Source of the DNA: DATBAK01 sp036787815
GTDB lineage: Bacteria > Actinomycetota > Acidimicrobiia > IMCC26256 > PALSA-610
Direction of reading: 5' to 3'
NCBI GenBank assembly: GCA_036787815.1
Contig: DAIQOP010000086.1
Coordinates: 1-14,191, forward strand
Length of the DNA stretch: 14,191 nt
Shown: one piece after another, positions 6,772 to 14,168 of the stretch
Layout: the number at the start of each line of letters is the position of its first letter
Position numbering within the stretch: position 1 is the stretch's first letter
Made by a program: the position numbers and the translations under genes
Notes under the pieces: generated by a model
Databases searched by the model: none
Seen by the model: only the letters and a program-made list of their open reading frames with translations
What the model was told of the DNA's origin: nothing

Positions 6772-7650
6772 CTACGGCTTCAGCGCCGGGGCCTGCGCGG
6801 CGAGGTCGGCCACGGTCCAGCGGTCGCCCTTGTCGATCTTCTCCGCCGTCGACCACGACTTCACCCGCTGCACCACACCACCCTGCACGAGGAACGTCTC
6901 CCCGCTGAACGGGCAGTCGGCCGTCGCCAGGTACGCGACGAACGGCGAGACGTTGGCCGGATCCCACTCGTCGAACGCGCCGGGATCGTCGGGAGCCTTC
7001 ACCATGTCGCCCAGGCCGGGGGTCTCGAGCGTGAGCCGTGTCCGCGCGCCGGGAGCGATCGCGTTGCTACGCACGCCGTAGCGGACGAGCTCTTTCGCGC
7101 ACACCTGCGACAGGGTCGCGATCCCCGACTTGGCGCTGTCGTAGTTGGCCTGCCCCGGATTGCTGAAGAGTCCCGACGTCGACGACGTGTGGATGATCGA
7201 CGCCTGCACCGTCTTACCGGCCTTGGTCTGCTCCCGCCAGTAGGCGGCGGCGTGACGGGTCGGGCAGAAGTGGCCCTTCAGGTGCACGGTGATCACCGCG
7301 TCCCACTCGGCCTCGGTCATGTTGATGATCACGCGGTCGCGCAGGATCCCCGCGTTGTTCACCAGCACGTGGAGATCGCCGAACGTGTCGACGGCCTGGC
7401 GGACGAGGCGCTCGGCGCCGTCCCAGTCGGCCACGTTGTCGCCGTTGACGACGGCCTCCCCGCCCGCCGCGATGATGTCGGCGACCGTCTGCTGCGCGGG
7501 AGTGGCCTCGGCTCCGTCGCCGTGGGCGTCGCCTCCGAGGTCGTTGACGACGACCTTCGCGCCCTCGGCCGCGAACAGCAGCGCGTGCTCGCGCCCCAGG
7601 CCGCGACCGGCGCCGGTGATGATCGCGACCCGTCCGTCGAGCGCACCCAT
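6772..7650 (-). CDS. Short-chain dehydrogenase, MFE-2/HSD17B4-like 3-hydroxyacyl-CoA dehydrogenase type
   Basis: A 292-residue SDR. Cofactor site T12-G-A-G-R-G-L-G19, with D37 after the second strand, which favours NAD over NADP. N98-N-A-G101 is present, and the catalytic set is S157, Y170 and K174 (YDSAK). The phrase VHLKGHFCPTRHAA, the NDLGGDAHGDG loop, and the C-terminal stretch after the Rossmann core (GGVVQRVKSW) resemble the dehydrogenase unit of multifunctional enzyme type 2. That unit oxidises (3R)-hydroxyacyl-CoA in beta-oxidation or steroid side-chain degradation. No hydratase domain is fused here. The exact substrate is uncertain. A strong AAAGGAG (7656-7662) precedes ATG 7648-7650. 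It lies 52 bp after the kinase gene and 4 bp before the acyltransferase. Confidence 0.87.
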   Translation of the reverse strand: MGALDGRVAIITGAGRGLGREHALLFAAEGAKVVVNDLGGDAHGDGAEATPAQQTVADIIAAGGEAVVNGDNVADWDGAERLVRQAVDTFGDLHVLVNNAGILRDRVIINMTEAEWDAVITVHLKGHFCPTRHAAAYWREQTKAGKTVQASIIHTSSTSGLFSNPGQANYDSAKSGIATLSQVCAKELVRYGVRSNAIAPGARTRLTLETPGLGDMVKAPDDPGAFDEWDPANVSPFVAYLATADCPFSGETFLVQGGVVQRVKSWSTAEKIDKGDRWTVADLAAQAPALKP

Positions 7651-7655
7651 GCTTG

Positions 7656-7662
7656 CTCCTTT
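7656..7662 (-). promoter_or_regulatory. Ribosome binding site AAAGGAG of the dehydrogenase
   Basis: On the minus strand AAAGGAG is followed by 5 nt and the ATG at 7650. It is one of the clearest Shine-Dalgarno sites in the window and contrasts with the leaderless-looking genes. Confidence 0.75.
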
Positions 7663-7702
7663 GCTTGCCGTCAGACCGGCGAATCGTAGGGGGTGGGCAC
7701 CG

Positions 7703-9604
7703 TCAGAGGATCAGCGTGACCGTCGACCCCTTGGGGATCTTCTGGCCGGGTGAGGGCGATTGGTCGAACACGTGCCCCTTCGGGTTGTAGTTCGGGACGG
7801 CCACCTTGAAGCCCAGGTCCTGCAGCTTCCTGGTCGCGTCCCCCACCTTCATGCCCCGCACGTTCGGCACCGCAACGAGCTGCGGACCCTTGCTGACGTG
7901 GATCGTGACGGTGGTGTTCTGCTTCTGCACCGTGCCCGGGCCCGGTGTCGTGTCGACGACCCGGCCGACCGCGGTGGTGTCGTCGAAGACCTGGGTGCAG
8001 GTGCCGATCAGGTGGATCTTCTTCAGCTGGGCGGTGGCCTGCGGGCACGTCTCACCGTGCACGTCGGGAACGGGGACCGGCGGGGGCCCGTCGCTCAACG
8101 TGATCTCGACGGGCGTGCCGGGAAGGGTCGTGATGCCGGGGAACGGGCTCTGGCTCGAGACCTTGCCGATCGCCACGGTCTGGCTGTAGCCGTGGTGCCG
8201 GCGGGCGATCAGCCCCGCTTCGCGGAGCTTCGCGGTCGCGTCAGCGAACGACAACCCGATGACGGGGGGCGTCGCGACCTCCGGCGGCCCCAGAGAGACC
8301 ACGACGGAGATCGTGCGGCCGCCGTAGGACCACTCGCCCGGCGGCGGGCTCTGCGAGATCACGAGGCCCTTCGGATCCGACGACGCCCGGTGGTTGACGT
8401 GGAGGGTGAGGCCGGCGGTCTTCGCGCGGCCCGCGGCCGTGGTCTGCGCGAGCCCGACCAGGCTCGGGGTCGCGCGGCCGGGTGCGCCCACCTGGGCGAG
8501 CGCGGCCGTGCCGAGCGCGGTCGCGACGGCGAACGCGGCGAGTACCACCAGCGGGACGAAGCGCCGCTGCCGGGCCCGCTGCGCCGCCGTGCGGGGCGGG
8601 AGACCGAGCCGGCCGCGGATCGTGCGGGTCGAACCGATCGGCGGGAAGTCGACGGCGACGGCCTCGGCGGCCGCGTCCTGGTCGAAGAGCGCGCCGGTCG
8701 GATCCATGACGGCCTGGGTGGGATGCGGATCGGCCCCGTCGGCGACGCCGGGAAGCACCAGAGGCTCGGCCCGCGGGAGCGCCTCCACGACGTCGGCGAG
8801 CGCGGCCTCCATGGTCGCGGCGTCGGGATAGCGAGCCGCGGGATCGATGCGCCCGGCACGCTCGATGGGCGCCTGGAGCGGGCCGAGCTCCGCGGGCGCC
8901 ACGATCGGCTGCTGCGTACGCGCGGCGAGGGGGCCGATCGTGGTGTCGGCGGCGAACGGGATGGTGCCGGTCACCGCCTCCACGAGCACCAGCGCGAGCG
9001 AGTACAGATCGGAGCGCGCGTCGAGCTGCACGCCACGCGCCTGTTCGGGCGACGCGTAGCGCGCGGTGCCGAACACCGCGCCGGCGGGCTCCGTCCACGA
9101 CGCCTCGGCGAGGGCGCGCGCGAGGCCGAAGTCGGCGATGCGCACCACCCCGTGCTCGTCGAAGAGGAGGTTGGCCGGCTTCACGTCGCGGTGCACGATG
9201 CCGCGCGAGTGCGCGTAGTCGAGCGCGGCGGCGACGTCGCGGCCGATGCGGGCGGCCTGCGCGATGCTGAGCAGGTTGCCGCGGTCGAGCATCGTGCGCA
9301 GGCTTCCGCCTTCGAGCAGCTCGACGACCATGAAGGGCTGCTCGTCCTCACCCCAGTCGTACACGGCCATGATGTTCGGGTGGTGCAGCGACGCCGCGAC
9401 CTGGGCCTCGGCGCGGAAGCGCCTCAGGAATCCCGAGTCCTCGGCGAGCGCGGCGTGGAGCACCTTGACCGCGACCCGGCGACGCAACCGGATGTCCTCG
9501 GCGGCGTACACCCGCCCGCTCGCGCCGGTGCCGATGGGTGCCAGGAGCCGGTACCGGCTCGCGAGCACGCGCCCGGCCAGGTCGTTCGCTCCGTTGGTCG
9601 CCAT
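7703..9604 (-). CDS. PASTA-domain membrane Ser/Thr protein kinase (PknB/Stk1-like)
   Basis: A 633-residue kinase of the PknB type. Residues 18-275 form the cytosolic kinase domain: Gly loop GTGASG (25-30), K47, alpha-C E66, HRD 138-140, K142, N145, DFG 158-160, SPEQ 185-188 and DLYSL at 199. A linker (276-347) leads to one membrane segment at about 349-371. Four PASTA repeats follow outside the cell (about 375-440, 441-507, 508-573 and 574-633); these bind peptidoglycan fragments in relatives. PASTA-3 carries a Cys pair (C520, C536). The activation loop lacks the Thr-x-Thr of PknB: the matching positions are E172 and A174, with T171 beside them. The gene is not in the usual cell-division cluster, so I give no symbol. 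The ATG at 9602-9604 has a TAGCGT -10 element 9 nt upstream and no Shine-Dalgarno. The dehydrogenase and acyltransferase follow and may share its transcript. Confidence 0.95.
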   Translation of the reverse strand: MATNGANDLAGRVLASRYRLLAPIGTGASGRVYAAEDIRLRRRVAVKVLHAALAEDSGFLRRFRAEAQVAASLHHPNIMAVYDWGEDEQPFMVVELLEGGSLRTMLDRGNLLSIAQAARIGRDVAAALDYAHSRGIVHRDVKPANLLFDEHGVVRIADFGLARALAEASWTEPAGAVFGTARYASPEQARGVQLDARSDLYSLALVLVEAVTGTIPFAADTTIGPLAARTQQPIVAPAELGPLQAPIERAGRIDPAARYPDAATMEAALADVVEALPRAEPLVLPGVADGADPHPTQAVMDPTGALFDQDAAAEAVAVDFPPIGSTRTIRGRLGLPPRTAAQRARQRRFVPLVVLAAFAVATALGTAALAQVGAPGRATPSLVGLAQTTAAGRAKTAGLTLHVNHRASSDPKGLVISQSPPPGEWSYGGRTISVVVSLGPPEVATPPVIGLSFADATAKLREAGLIARRHHGYSQTVAIGKVSSQSPFPGITTLPGTPVEITLSDGPPPVPVPDVHGETCPQATAQLKKIHLIGTCTQVFDDTTAVGRVVDTTPGPGTVQKQNTTVTIHVSKGPQLVAVPNVRGMKVGDATRKLQDLGFKVAVPNYNPKGHVFDQSPSPGQKIPKGSTVTLIL

Positions 9605-9613
9605 GGGGTTTCC

Positions 9614-9619
9614 ACGCTA
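9614..9619 (-). promoter_or_regulatory. Candidate -10 element TAGCGT for the kinase gene
   Basis: TAGCGT on the minus strand, 9 nt before the ATG at 9604. The predicted transcription start would leave about 2-3 nt of leader. The same hexamer serves the divergent gene at 9679. Confidence 0.4.
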
Positions 9620-9621
9620 TC

Positions 9622-9637
9622 GGCCGGTTCGCCGGCC
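9622..9637. promoter_or_regulatory. GGCCGG-TTCG-CCGGCC dyad between divergent promoters
   Basis: Perfect 6-bp arms (9622-9627, 9632-9637) around TTCG. It lies directly upstream of the kinase -10 element, in the spacer/-35 position, and about 30 bp upstream of the -10 of the small membrane protein. It could be an operator, or only a chance GC-rich dyad. Confidence 0.35.
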
Positions 9638-9666
9638 ACGGTGGCAACCCGCCGGTCGCGTCGCAC

Positions 9667-9672
9667 TAGCGT
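9667..9672 (+). promoter_or_regulatory. -10 element TAGCGT, probable leaderless promoter of the small membrane protein
   Basis: TAGCGT, then CGGCGC, then ATG at 9679. The 6-nt gap places the transcription start at the start codon, and no Shine-Dalgarno precedes it. Confidence 0.45.
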
Positions 9673-9678
9673 CGGCGC

Positions 9679-10113
9679 ATGGCCGATCGGCGCGCGGCAC
9701 GTCCCCGGAAGCCGATGCGGGTGCTCCTGGTGGTCGGCGGCCTCCTGCTCGCGGCCAACGTGTTGATCATCGGCGGCATCAACCAACCCACCAACAGGCA
9801 GCCGCTGCTGCCGAACGCCATCACGGAGCTCATCCCCAAGCCCGGCGATCTCGTCTCCCCGCAGAGCGCCATCGGTGTGAACCTCCGCGACGACCTCACC
9901 GGTGTGCTGAAGTTCGACGGCGCCGAGATCCCCCTCGACCAGCTCGAGGTGCAGCCCACGGTCGGCATCATCACGTTCTCACCGGGGCCCACGAAGCAGC
10001 TCACGAAGCTCCCGCAGGGCTCGCACACGATCACCGTCGTCTACTGGCCGAGATCGACGACGCGCGAGCACGGCGCGACCTCCTACACCTGGTCGTTCAA
10101 GGTCGGGGCCTAG
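9679..10113 (+). CDS. Small membrane-anchored protein with a probable Ig-like outer domain
   Basis: A 144-residue protein that I cannot assign to a named family. Residues 1-13 are very basic (RRAARPRKPMR), 14-33 form one membrane segment (VLLVVGGLLLAANVLIIGGI), and 34-144 should lie outside. The outer part reads as alternating beta-strands with a Pro/Gly-rich opening (LIPKPGDLVSPQSAIGVNL), then DGAEIPLDQLEV, GSHTITVVYW and a closing WSFKV. This is the pattern of bacterial Ig-like or CopC-type sandwiches. There is no lipobox and no His/Met metal cluster as in CopC. It diverges from the PASTA kinase gene and may belong to the same envelope process, which is inference from position only. Its TAG overlaps the ligA stop on the other strand in a shared CTAG (10110-10113). 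Confidence 0.75.
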   Translation: MADRRAARPRKPMRVLLVVGGLLLAANVLIIGGINQPTNRQPLLPNAITELIPKPGDLVSPQSAIGVNLRDDLTGVLKFDGAEIPLDQLEVQPTVGIITFSPGPTKQLTKLPQGSHTITVVYWPRSTTREHGATSYTWSFKVGA

Positions 10114-12176
10114 GGCGGGTCGGCCTCCGGCTCCGGCGCCGGGTCGGCGAGAGCATCGGGGCCCTCGGCCAGCAGCAGCTCGAGTCCCGCCTCGTCGAGC
10201 ACCCGCACACCGAGGCTCTCGGCCTTGGCGAGCTTCGAGCCCGGGCTCTCGCCCGCGACCACGAAGCTCGTCTTCTTCGACACGCTGCCGGTCACCTTCG
10301 CGCCGCGCGCCGCGAGCGCGGCCGTCGCCTCCTCGCGCGTGCTGCGCGTGAGGCCACCCGTGAGCACCACGCTCACCCCCGCGAGCGACACCGCCCCTTC
10401 GAGCACCGGCGCGGGAGCGGGGCCGGCAAAGTTCACCCCGGCCGCGCGCAGCTTCTCGACCACCTCGTGGTTGCGATCGAGCGCGAAGAACCGCTGCACG
10501 CTCTCGGCGATGATCTGACCGACGCCTTCGCACGCGACGAGATCCTCGACCGACGCGCTCCTGATGCGATCGAGGTCGGCGAAGCTGCGCGCGAGCGCCT
10601 GCGCCGCGGTCGGGCCGACGTTCGGGATCCCGAGGCCGACGAGCACCCGCCACAGCGGTTGGTCCAACGAGCGCCCGATCGCGTCGAGGAGGAGCTGGGC
10701 CGAGCGCGTGCCGATCCGTTCGAGACCCACGAGTCGGTCGAGCGTCAAGGAATAGAGGTCGCCGGCGCCGGCGAGCAGGCCCTCACGCACGAACTGCGAC
10801 ACCCGTTCGTCGCCGAGACCCTCGATGTCGAGCGCGCCGCGACTCGCGAAGTGCACGATGCGCTGTACCCGCTGCGCCGGGCACTCCACGTTGATGCACC
10901 GACGATTCGCCTCGCCCTCGAGCCGCACGAGCGGGGAGCCGCACACCGGGCAGTCCTTCGGGAAGTGCCAGGGTCGAGAGCGCTTGGGCCGCTTCGCCAA
11001 GACGGGGCCGACGACTTCGGGGATCACGTCGCCGGCCTTGCGCACGATGACGGTGTCGCCGGGACGCACACCGCGGCGCGCCACCTCGTCCTCGTTGTGC
11101 AGCGTCGCCTGCGCGACCGTCGAACCCCCGACGAACACCGGCTCGAGTGAGGCGAACGGCGTCGCGCGCCCGGTGCGTCCGATGCTCACGAGGATGTCGA
11201 GCAGCAGCGTCGTGCGTTCCTCGGGGGGGAACTTGTACGCGATCGCCCAGCGGGGCGCCTTGCTCGTGGAGCCGAGCTCGGCTCGCTGCGCGAGATCGTC
11301 GAGCTTCACGACCACTCCGTCGATCTCGTAGCCGAGCGAGTGCCGCTGCTCTTCCATCTTCTGGCAGAAGGCGTACACCGAGGCGAGATCGTCGTGCTGG
11401 GTGATCAGCGGGTTCACCAGCAAGCCGAGCTCGCCCAGCCACTCGAGCGTCTCGAGGTGCGTCCGCAGGTCGGGGCCGCCCGTCTTCGCGCCGAGCTGGT
11501 AGCAGAACATCGCGAGGTCGCGCGACGCCGTGATCGACACGTCCTTCACCCGCAGGCTGCCGGCCGCGGCGTTGCGCGGGTTCGCGAACAACCGGCCGCC
11601 GGCCTCGGCCTGGCGCCGATTCAGCTCCTCGAACGACGTGAGGGGCATGTACACCTCGCCCCGCACCTCGAGCACCGCAGGCGGCGACGAGCCGCGCAGC
11701 TTCGCCGGCACGTCGGCGATCGTGCGCACGTTCGCGGTCACGTCCTCGCCGACCCGGCCGTCGCCGCGCGTCGCGCCGTACACGAGGCGGCCGTCCTCGT
11801 ACAGGAGCGACATCGCGAGGCCGTCCATCTTGGGCTCGGTCACGTAGCGGATCGGGCCGATCAGCGCGCGCTCCGCCCGATCACCCCACGCGACGAGCTC
11901 CTCGTCGGAGAACGCGTTGTCGAGCGACATCATCGGGACACGGTGCTCGACGGGCGCGAACGTCGACTGCGTCGCGGCACCGGGCCGCTGCGTCGGCGAA
12001 TCCGGGTCGACGAGCTCCGGGTGCTCGCGCTCGAGGTCGATCAGCTCGCGCAGCAACGCGTCGAACTCGGCGTCGGAGATCTCGGGCGCGTCCTGCCCGT
12101 AGTACCGCTCGTTGTGGTACGCGATCTGCTCGCGCAACGCGGTGACGCGGGCACGCGCTCCGTCGGGCGTCGTCAC
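10110..12176 (-). CDS. ligA: NAD-dependent DNA ligase
   Basis: LigA seals nicks between Okazaki fragments and in repair, using NAD+. The 688 residues show the complete bacterial layout. An N-terminal Ia domain (HNERYYGQDAPEISDAEFDALLREL) binds the NMN part of NAD. The adenylation domain has catalytic K116 in EPKMDG and the motifs ATRGDG and EIDGVVVK. The OB fold (about 320-400) carries SIGRTGRATPFA and ATLHNEDE. A four-Cys zinc finger follows (C409, C412, C427, C432). Helix-hairpin-helix repeats run from about 445 to 570, and a BRCT domain from about 594 to 672 (VVLTGGL, GAKVTGSVSKKTSFVVAG). A Pro/acidic tail ends the protein. The start is GTG 12174-12176, which has a TAGATT -10 element 6 nt upstream and no Shine-Dalgarno. 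It lies 22 bp after the MetE-like gene, so it may be read both from that gene and from its own promoter. Confidence 0.97.
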   Translation of the reverse strand: MTTPDGARARVTALREQIAYHNERYYGQDAPEISDAEFDALLRELIDLEREHPELVDPDSPTQRPGAATQSTFAPVEHRVPMMSLDNAFSDEELVAWGDRAERALIGPIRYVTEPKMDGLAMSLLYEDGRLVYGATRGDGRVGEDVTANVRTIADVPAKLRGSSPPAVLEVRGEVYMPLTSFEELNRRQAEAGGRLFANPRNAAAGSLRVKDVSITASRDLAMFCYQLGAKTGGPDLRTHLETLEWLGELGLLVNPLITQHDDLASVYAFCQKMEEQRHSLGYEIDGVVVKLDDLAQRAELGSTSKAPRWAIAYKFPPEERTTLLLDILVSIGRTGRATPFASLEPVFVGGSTVAQATLHNEDEVARRGVRPGDTVIVRKAGDVIPEVVGPVLAKRPKRSRPWHFPKDCPVCGSPLVRLEGEANRRCINVECPAQRVQRIVHFASRGALDIEGLGDERVSQFVREGLLAGAGDLYSLTLDRLVGLERIGTRSAQLLLDAIGRSLDQPLWRVLVGLGIPNVGPTAAQALARSFADLDRIRSASVEDLVACEGVGQIIAESVQRFFALDRNHEVVEKLRAAGVNFAGPAPAPVLEGAVSLAGVSVVLTGGLTRSTREEATAALAARGAKVTGSVSKKTSFVVAGESPGSKLAKAESLGVRVLDEAGLELLLAEGPDALADPAPEPEADPP

Positions 12177-12182
12177 ACCCAG

Positions 12183-12188
12183 AATCTA
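12183..12188 (-). promoter_or_regulatory. -10 element TAGATT, possible leaderless promoter of ligA
   Basis: On the minus strand TAGATT is followed by CTGGGT and then the GTG start of ligA. The 6-nt gap matches that of the ferredoxin and small membrane protein genes. It lies in the 22-bp gap after the MetE-like stop. Confidence 0.42.
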
Positions 12189-12198
12189 GAACGACGGC

Positions 12199-13203
12199 TC
12201 AGGCGCCGACGCTGAGCTTGGTCGCGACGGCCTGATCGTGGATCCGGTCGCCGATCTCGCGCGCGAGGCGCATCGACCGCTCGGCCTGACTCACACCATG
12301 ACCGGCGAGCCCGCACGCCGGGCTGACCAGCGCCTGCTGGCGGAGGCGCAGACCGTCGCACCCGCGGCGGGTGAGCTCGCACCAGCAGTCGATGAGGTTC
12401 TTCCAGAGCGGCGCCGCGTGCTCACCCACGGGGCGATCGGTCGGCACCGCGCCCCAGGCGATCCACCCGTCGCCCTCCATGTGGCGCCCGAGGGCCGCCG
12501 CGTGCGCGAGCAGCGCCGGCGACACCTCGACACCGAGGATCTGCGGGCCCGCGTCGAGCGCGATGCGCAGGTCGCCGTGGCCGCACACGTGCACCCCGAC
12601 CGCGCACGCGACGGCCGCCAACGCGCCCGACAGCAGGTCGGTGGCGCGCTCGCGGTCGATCGGTGCCTCGCCGTCGCGGAACGCGACGAGCCCGGGTTCG
12701 TCGAAGAACAACACGAGGTCGCTCTCGGGCAGGCGCTCGGCGACGATGTGCTCGAGGGCTCGCGCCCACACGCGGGCGAGGATGCCGGCCCGCTCGAACG
12801 CGAGCGGGGTCGGAACTCCGGCTTCGACGAGCGCCATCCCGACGGTGAGCGGCCCGGCCACCTGCACCTTGACGAAGGCCGGCGGTCGCGGCTGGCGCTG
12901 CGCCTGGGTGAGGAACGCGAGCAGCCCACCGTGCGCGGTCGGGTCGAATGTCGCGACGATCGGCTCGTTGAGCGCGGAGAGATCGATGCGCTCGATCGAA
13001 CCGTCGGCCGCGAGCACGACTTCCGGGAGCGCGCGCACCGACTGGGCGATCATTCCTTCGAGCGGTGTGCGGGCCGGAAGCTGCGGCGCCGAGGGAAGCC
13101 CGGGGAGCAAACGCAACACGCTCGCAGCCGCCGCCATCGGGTCGTGATGGGGAAGACTGCCAATTCCCGTCGCGAGGCCGGCGGACAAGAGGATGGGCGG
13201 CAT
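12199..13203 (-). CDS. MetE C-terminal-like (UROD/MetE superfamily) zinc protein
   Basis: A 334-residue TIM-barrel protein resembling the catalytic C-terminal half of cobalamin-independent methionine synthase. The zinc ligands of MetE have counterparts here: H205-x-C207 (VHVCGHGD), E226 (LGVEVS) and C297 (VSPACGL). FFDEP at 166-170 matches the DEP motif of the family. The N-terminal half that binds methyl-tetrahydrofolate in full-length MetE is absent. The opening GIGSLPHHDP and the LPAR motif match the uncharacterised actinobacterial protein next to ligA (Rv3015c type in M. tuberculosis). A short core-MetE using a corrinoid methyl donor is one reading; another methyl- or alkyl-transfer reaction is equally possible. 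The ATG at 13201-13203 has a near-consensus TATACT 9 nt upstream, inside a palindrome. Confidence 0.85.
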   Translation of the reverse strand: MPPILLSAGLATGIGSLPHHDPMAAAASVLRLLPGLPSAPQLPARTPLEGMIAQSVRALPEVVLAADGSIERIDLSALNEPIVATFDPTAHGGLLAFLTQAQRQPRPPAFVKVQVAGPLTVGMALVEAGVPTPLAFERAGILARVWARALEHIVAERLPESDLVLFFDEPGLVAFRDGEAPIDRERATDLLSGALAAVACAVGVHVCGHGDLRIALDAGPQILGVEVSPALLAHAAALGRHMEGDGWIAWGAVPTDRPVGEHAAPLWKNLIDCWCELTRRGCDGLRLRQQALVSPACGLAGHGVSQAERSMRLAREIGDRIHDQAVATKLSVGA

Positions 13204-13206
13204 GAG

Positions 13207-13223
13207 GTCCGTAGTATACGGAC
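13207..13223. promoter_or_regulatory. 17-bp operator-like palindrome between divergent genes
   Basis: GTCCGTA-GTA-TACGGAC: perfect 7-bp arms (13207-13213, 13217-13223) around a 3-bp centre. It covers the TATACT -10 element of the MetE-like gene (13213-13218, minus strand) and a TAGTAT (13212-13217) that could serve the plus-strand membrane-protein gene. A repressor bound here would block both promoters. No regulator gene is visible in the window. Confidence 0.6.
13213..13218 (-). promoter_or_regulatory. -10 element TATACT of the MetE-like gene
   Basis: TATACT matches TATAAT in five of six bases, the best -10 in the window. It lies 9 nt before the ATG, leaving a leader of about 2-3 nt. TTGGCC at 13239-13244 is a poor -35 candidate with a 20-bp spacer. 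Confidence 0.5.
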
Positions 13224-13256
13224 GACCCCTTCCTCTCCGGCCAAACGGAGCCGACC

Positions 13257-14168
<912 letters not shown>

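Noticed and set aside
5553..6908. Long plus-strand open frame opposite the acyltransferase
   Set aside because: The translation is a run of Arg, Glu, Asp and His without fold signals, while the minus strand gives a clear acyltransferase-3 protein.
7760..9766. Long plus-strand open frame opposite the kinase gene
   Set aside because: It is rich in Arg, His, Asp and Gly with no domain. It is the expected antisense shadow of a high-GC gene, and the kinase motifs on the other strand are unmistakable.
9246..11150. Long plus-strand open frame across the kinase start, the small gene and ligA
   Set aside because: Low-complexity Arg/Ala/His-rich translation with no motif; it overlaps three better-supported genes.
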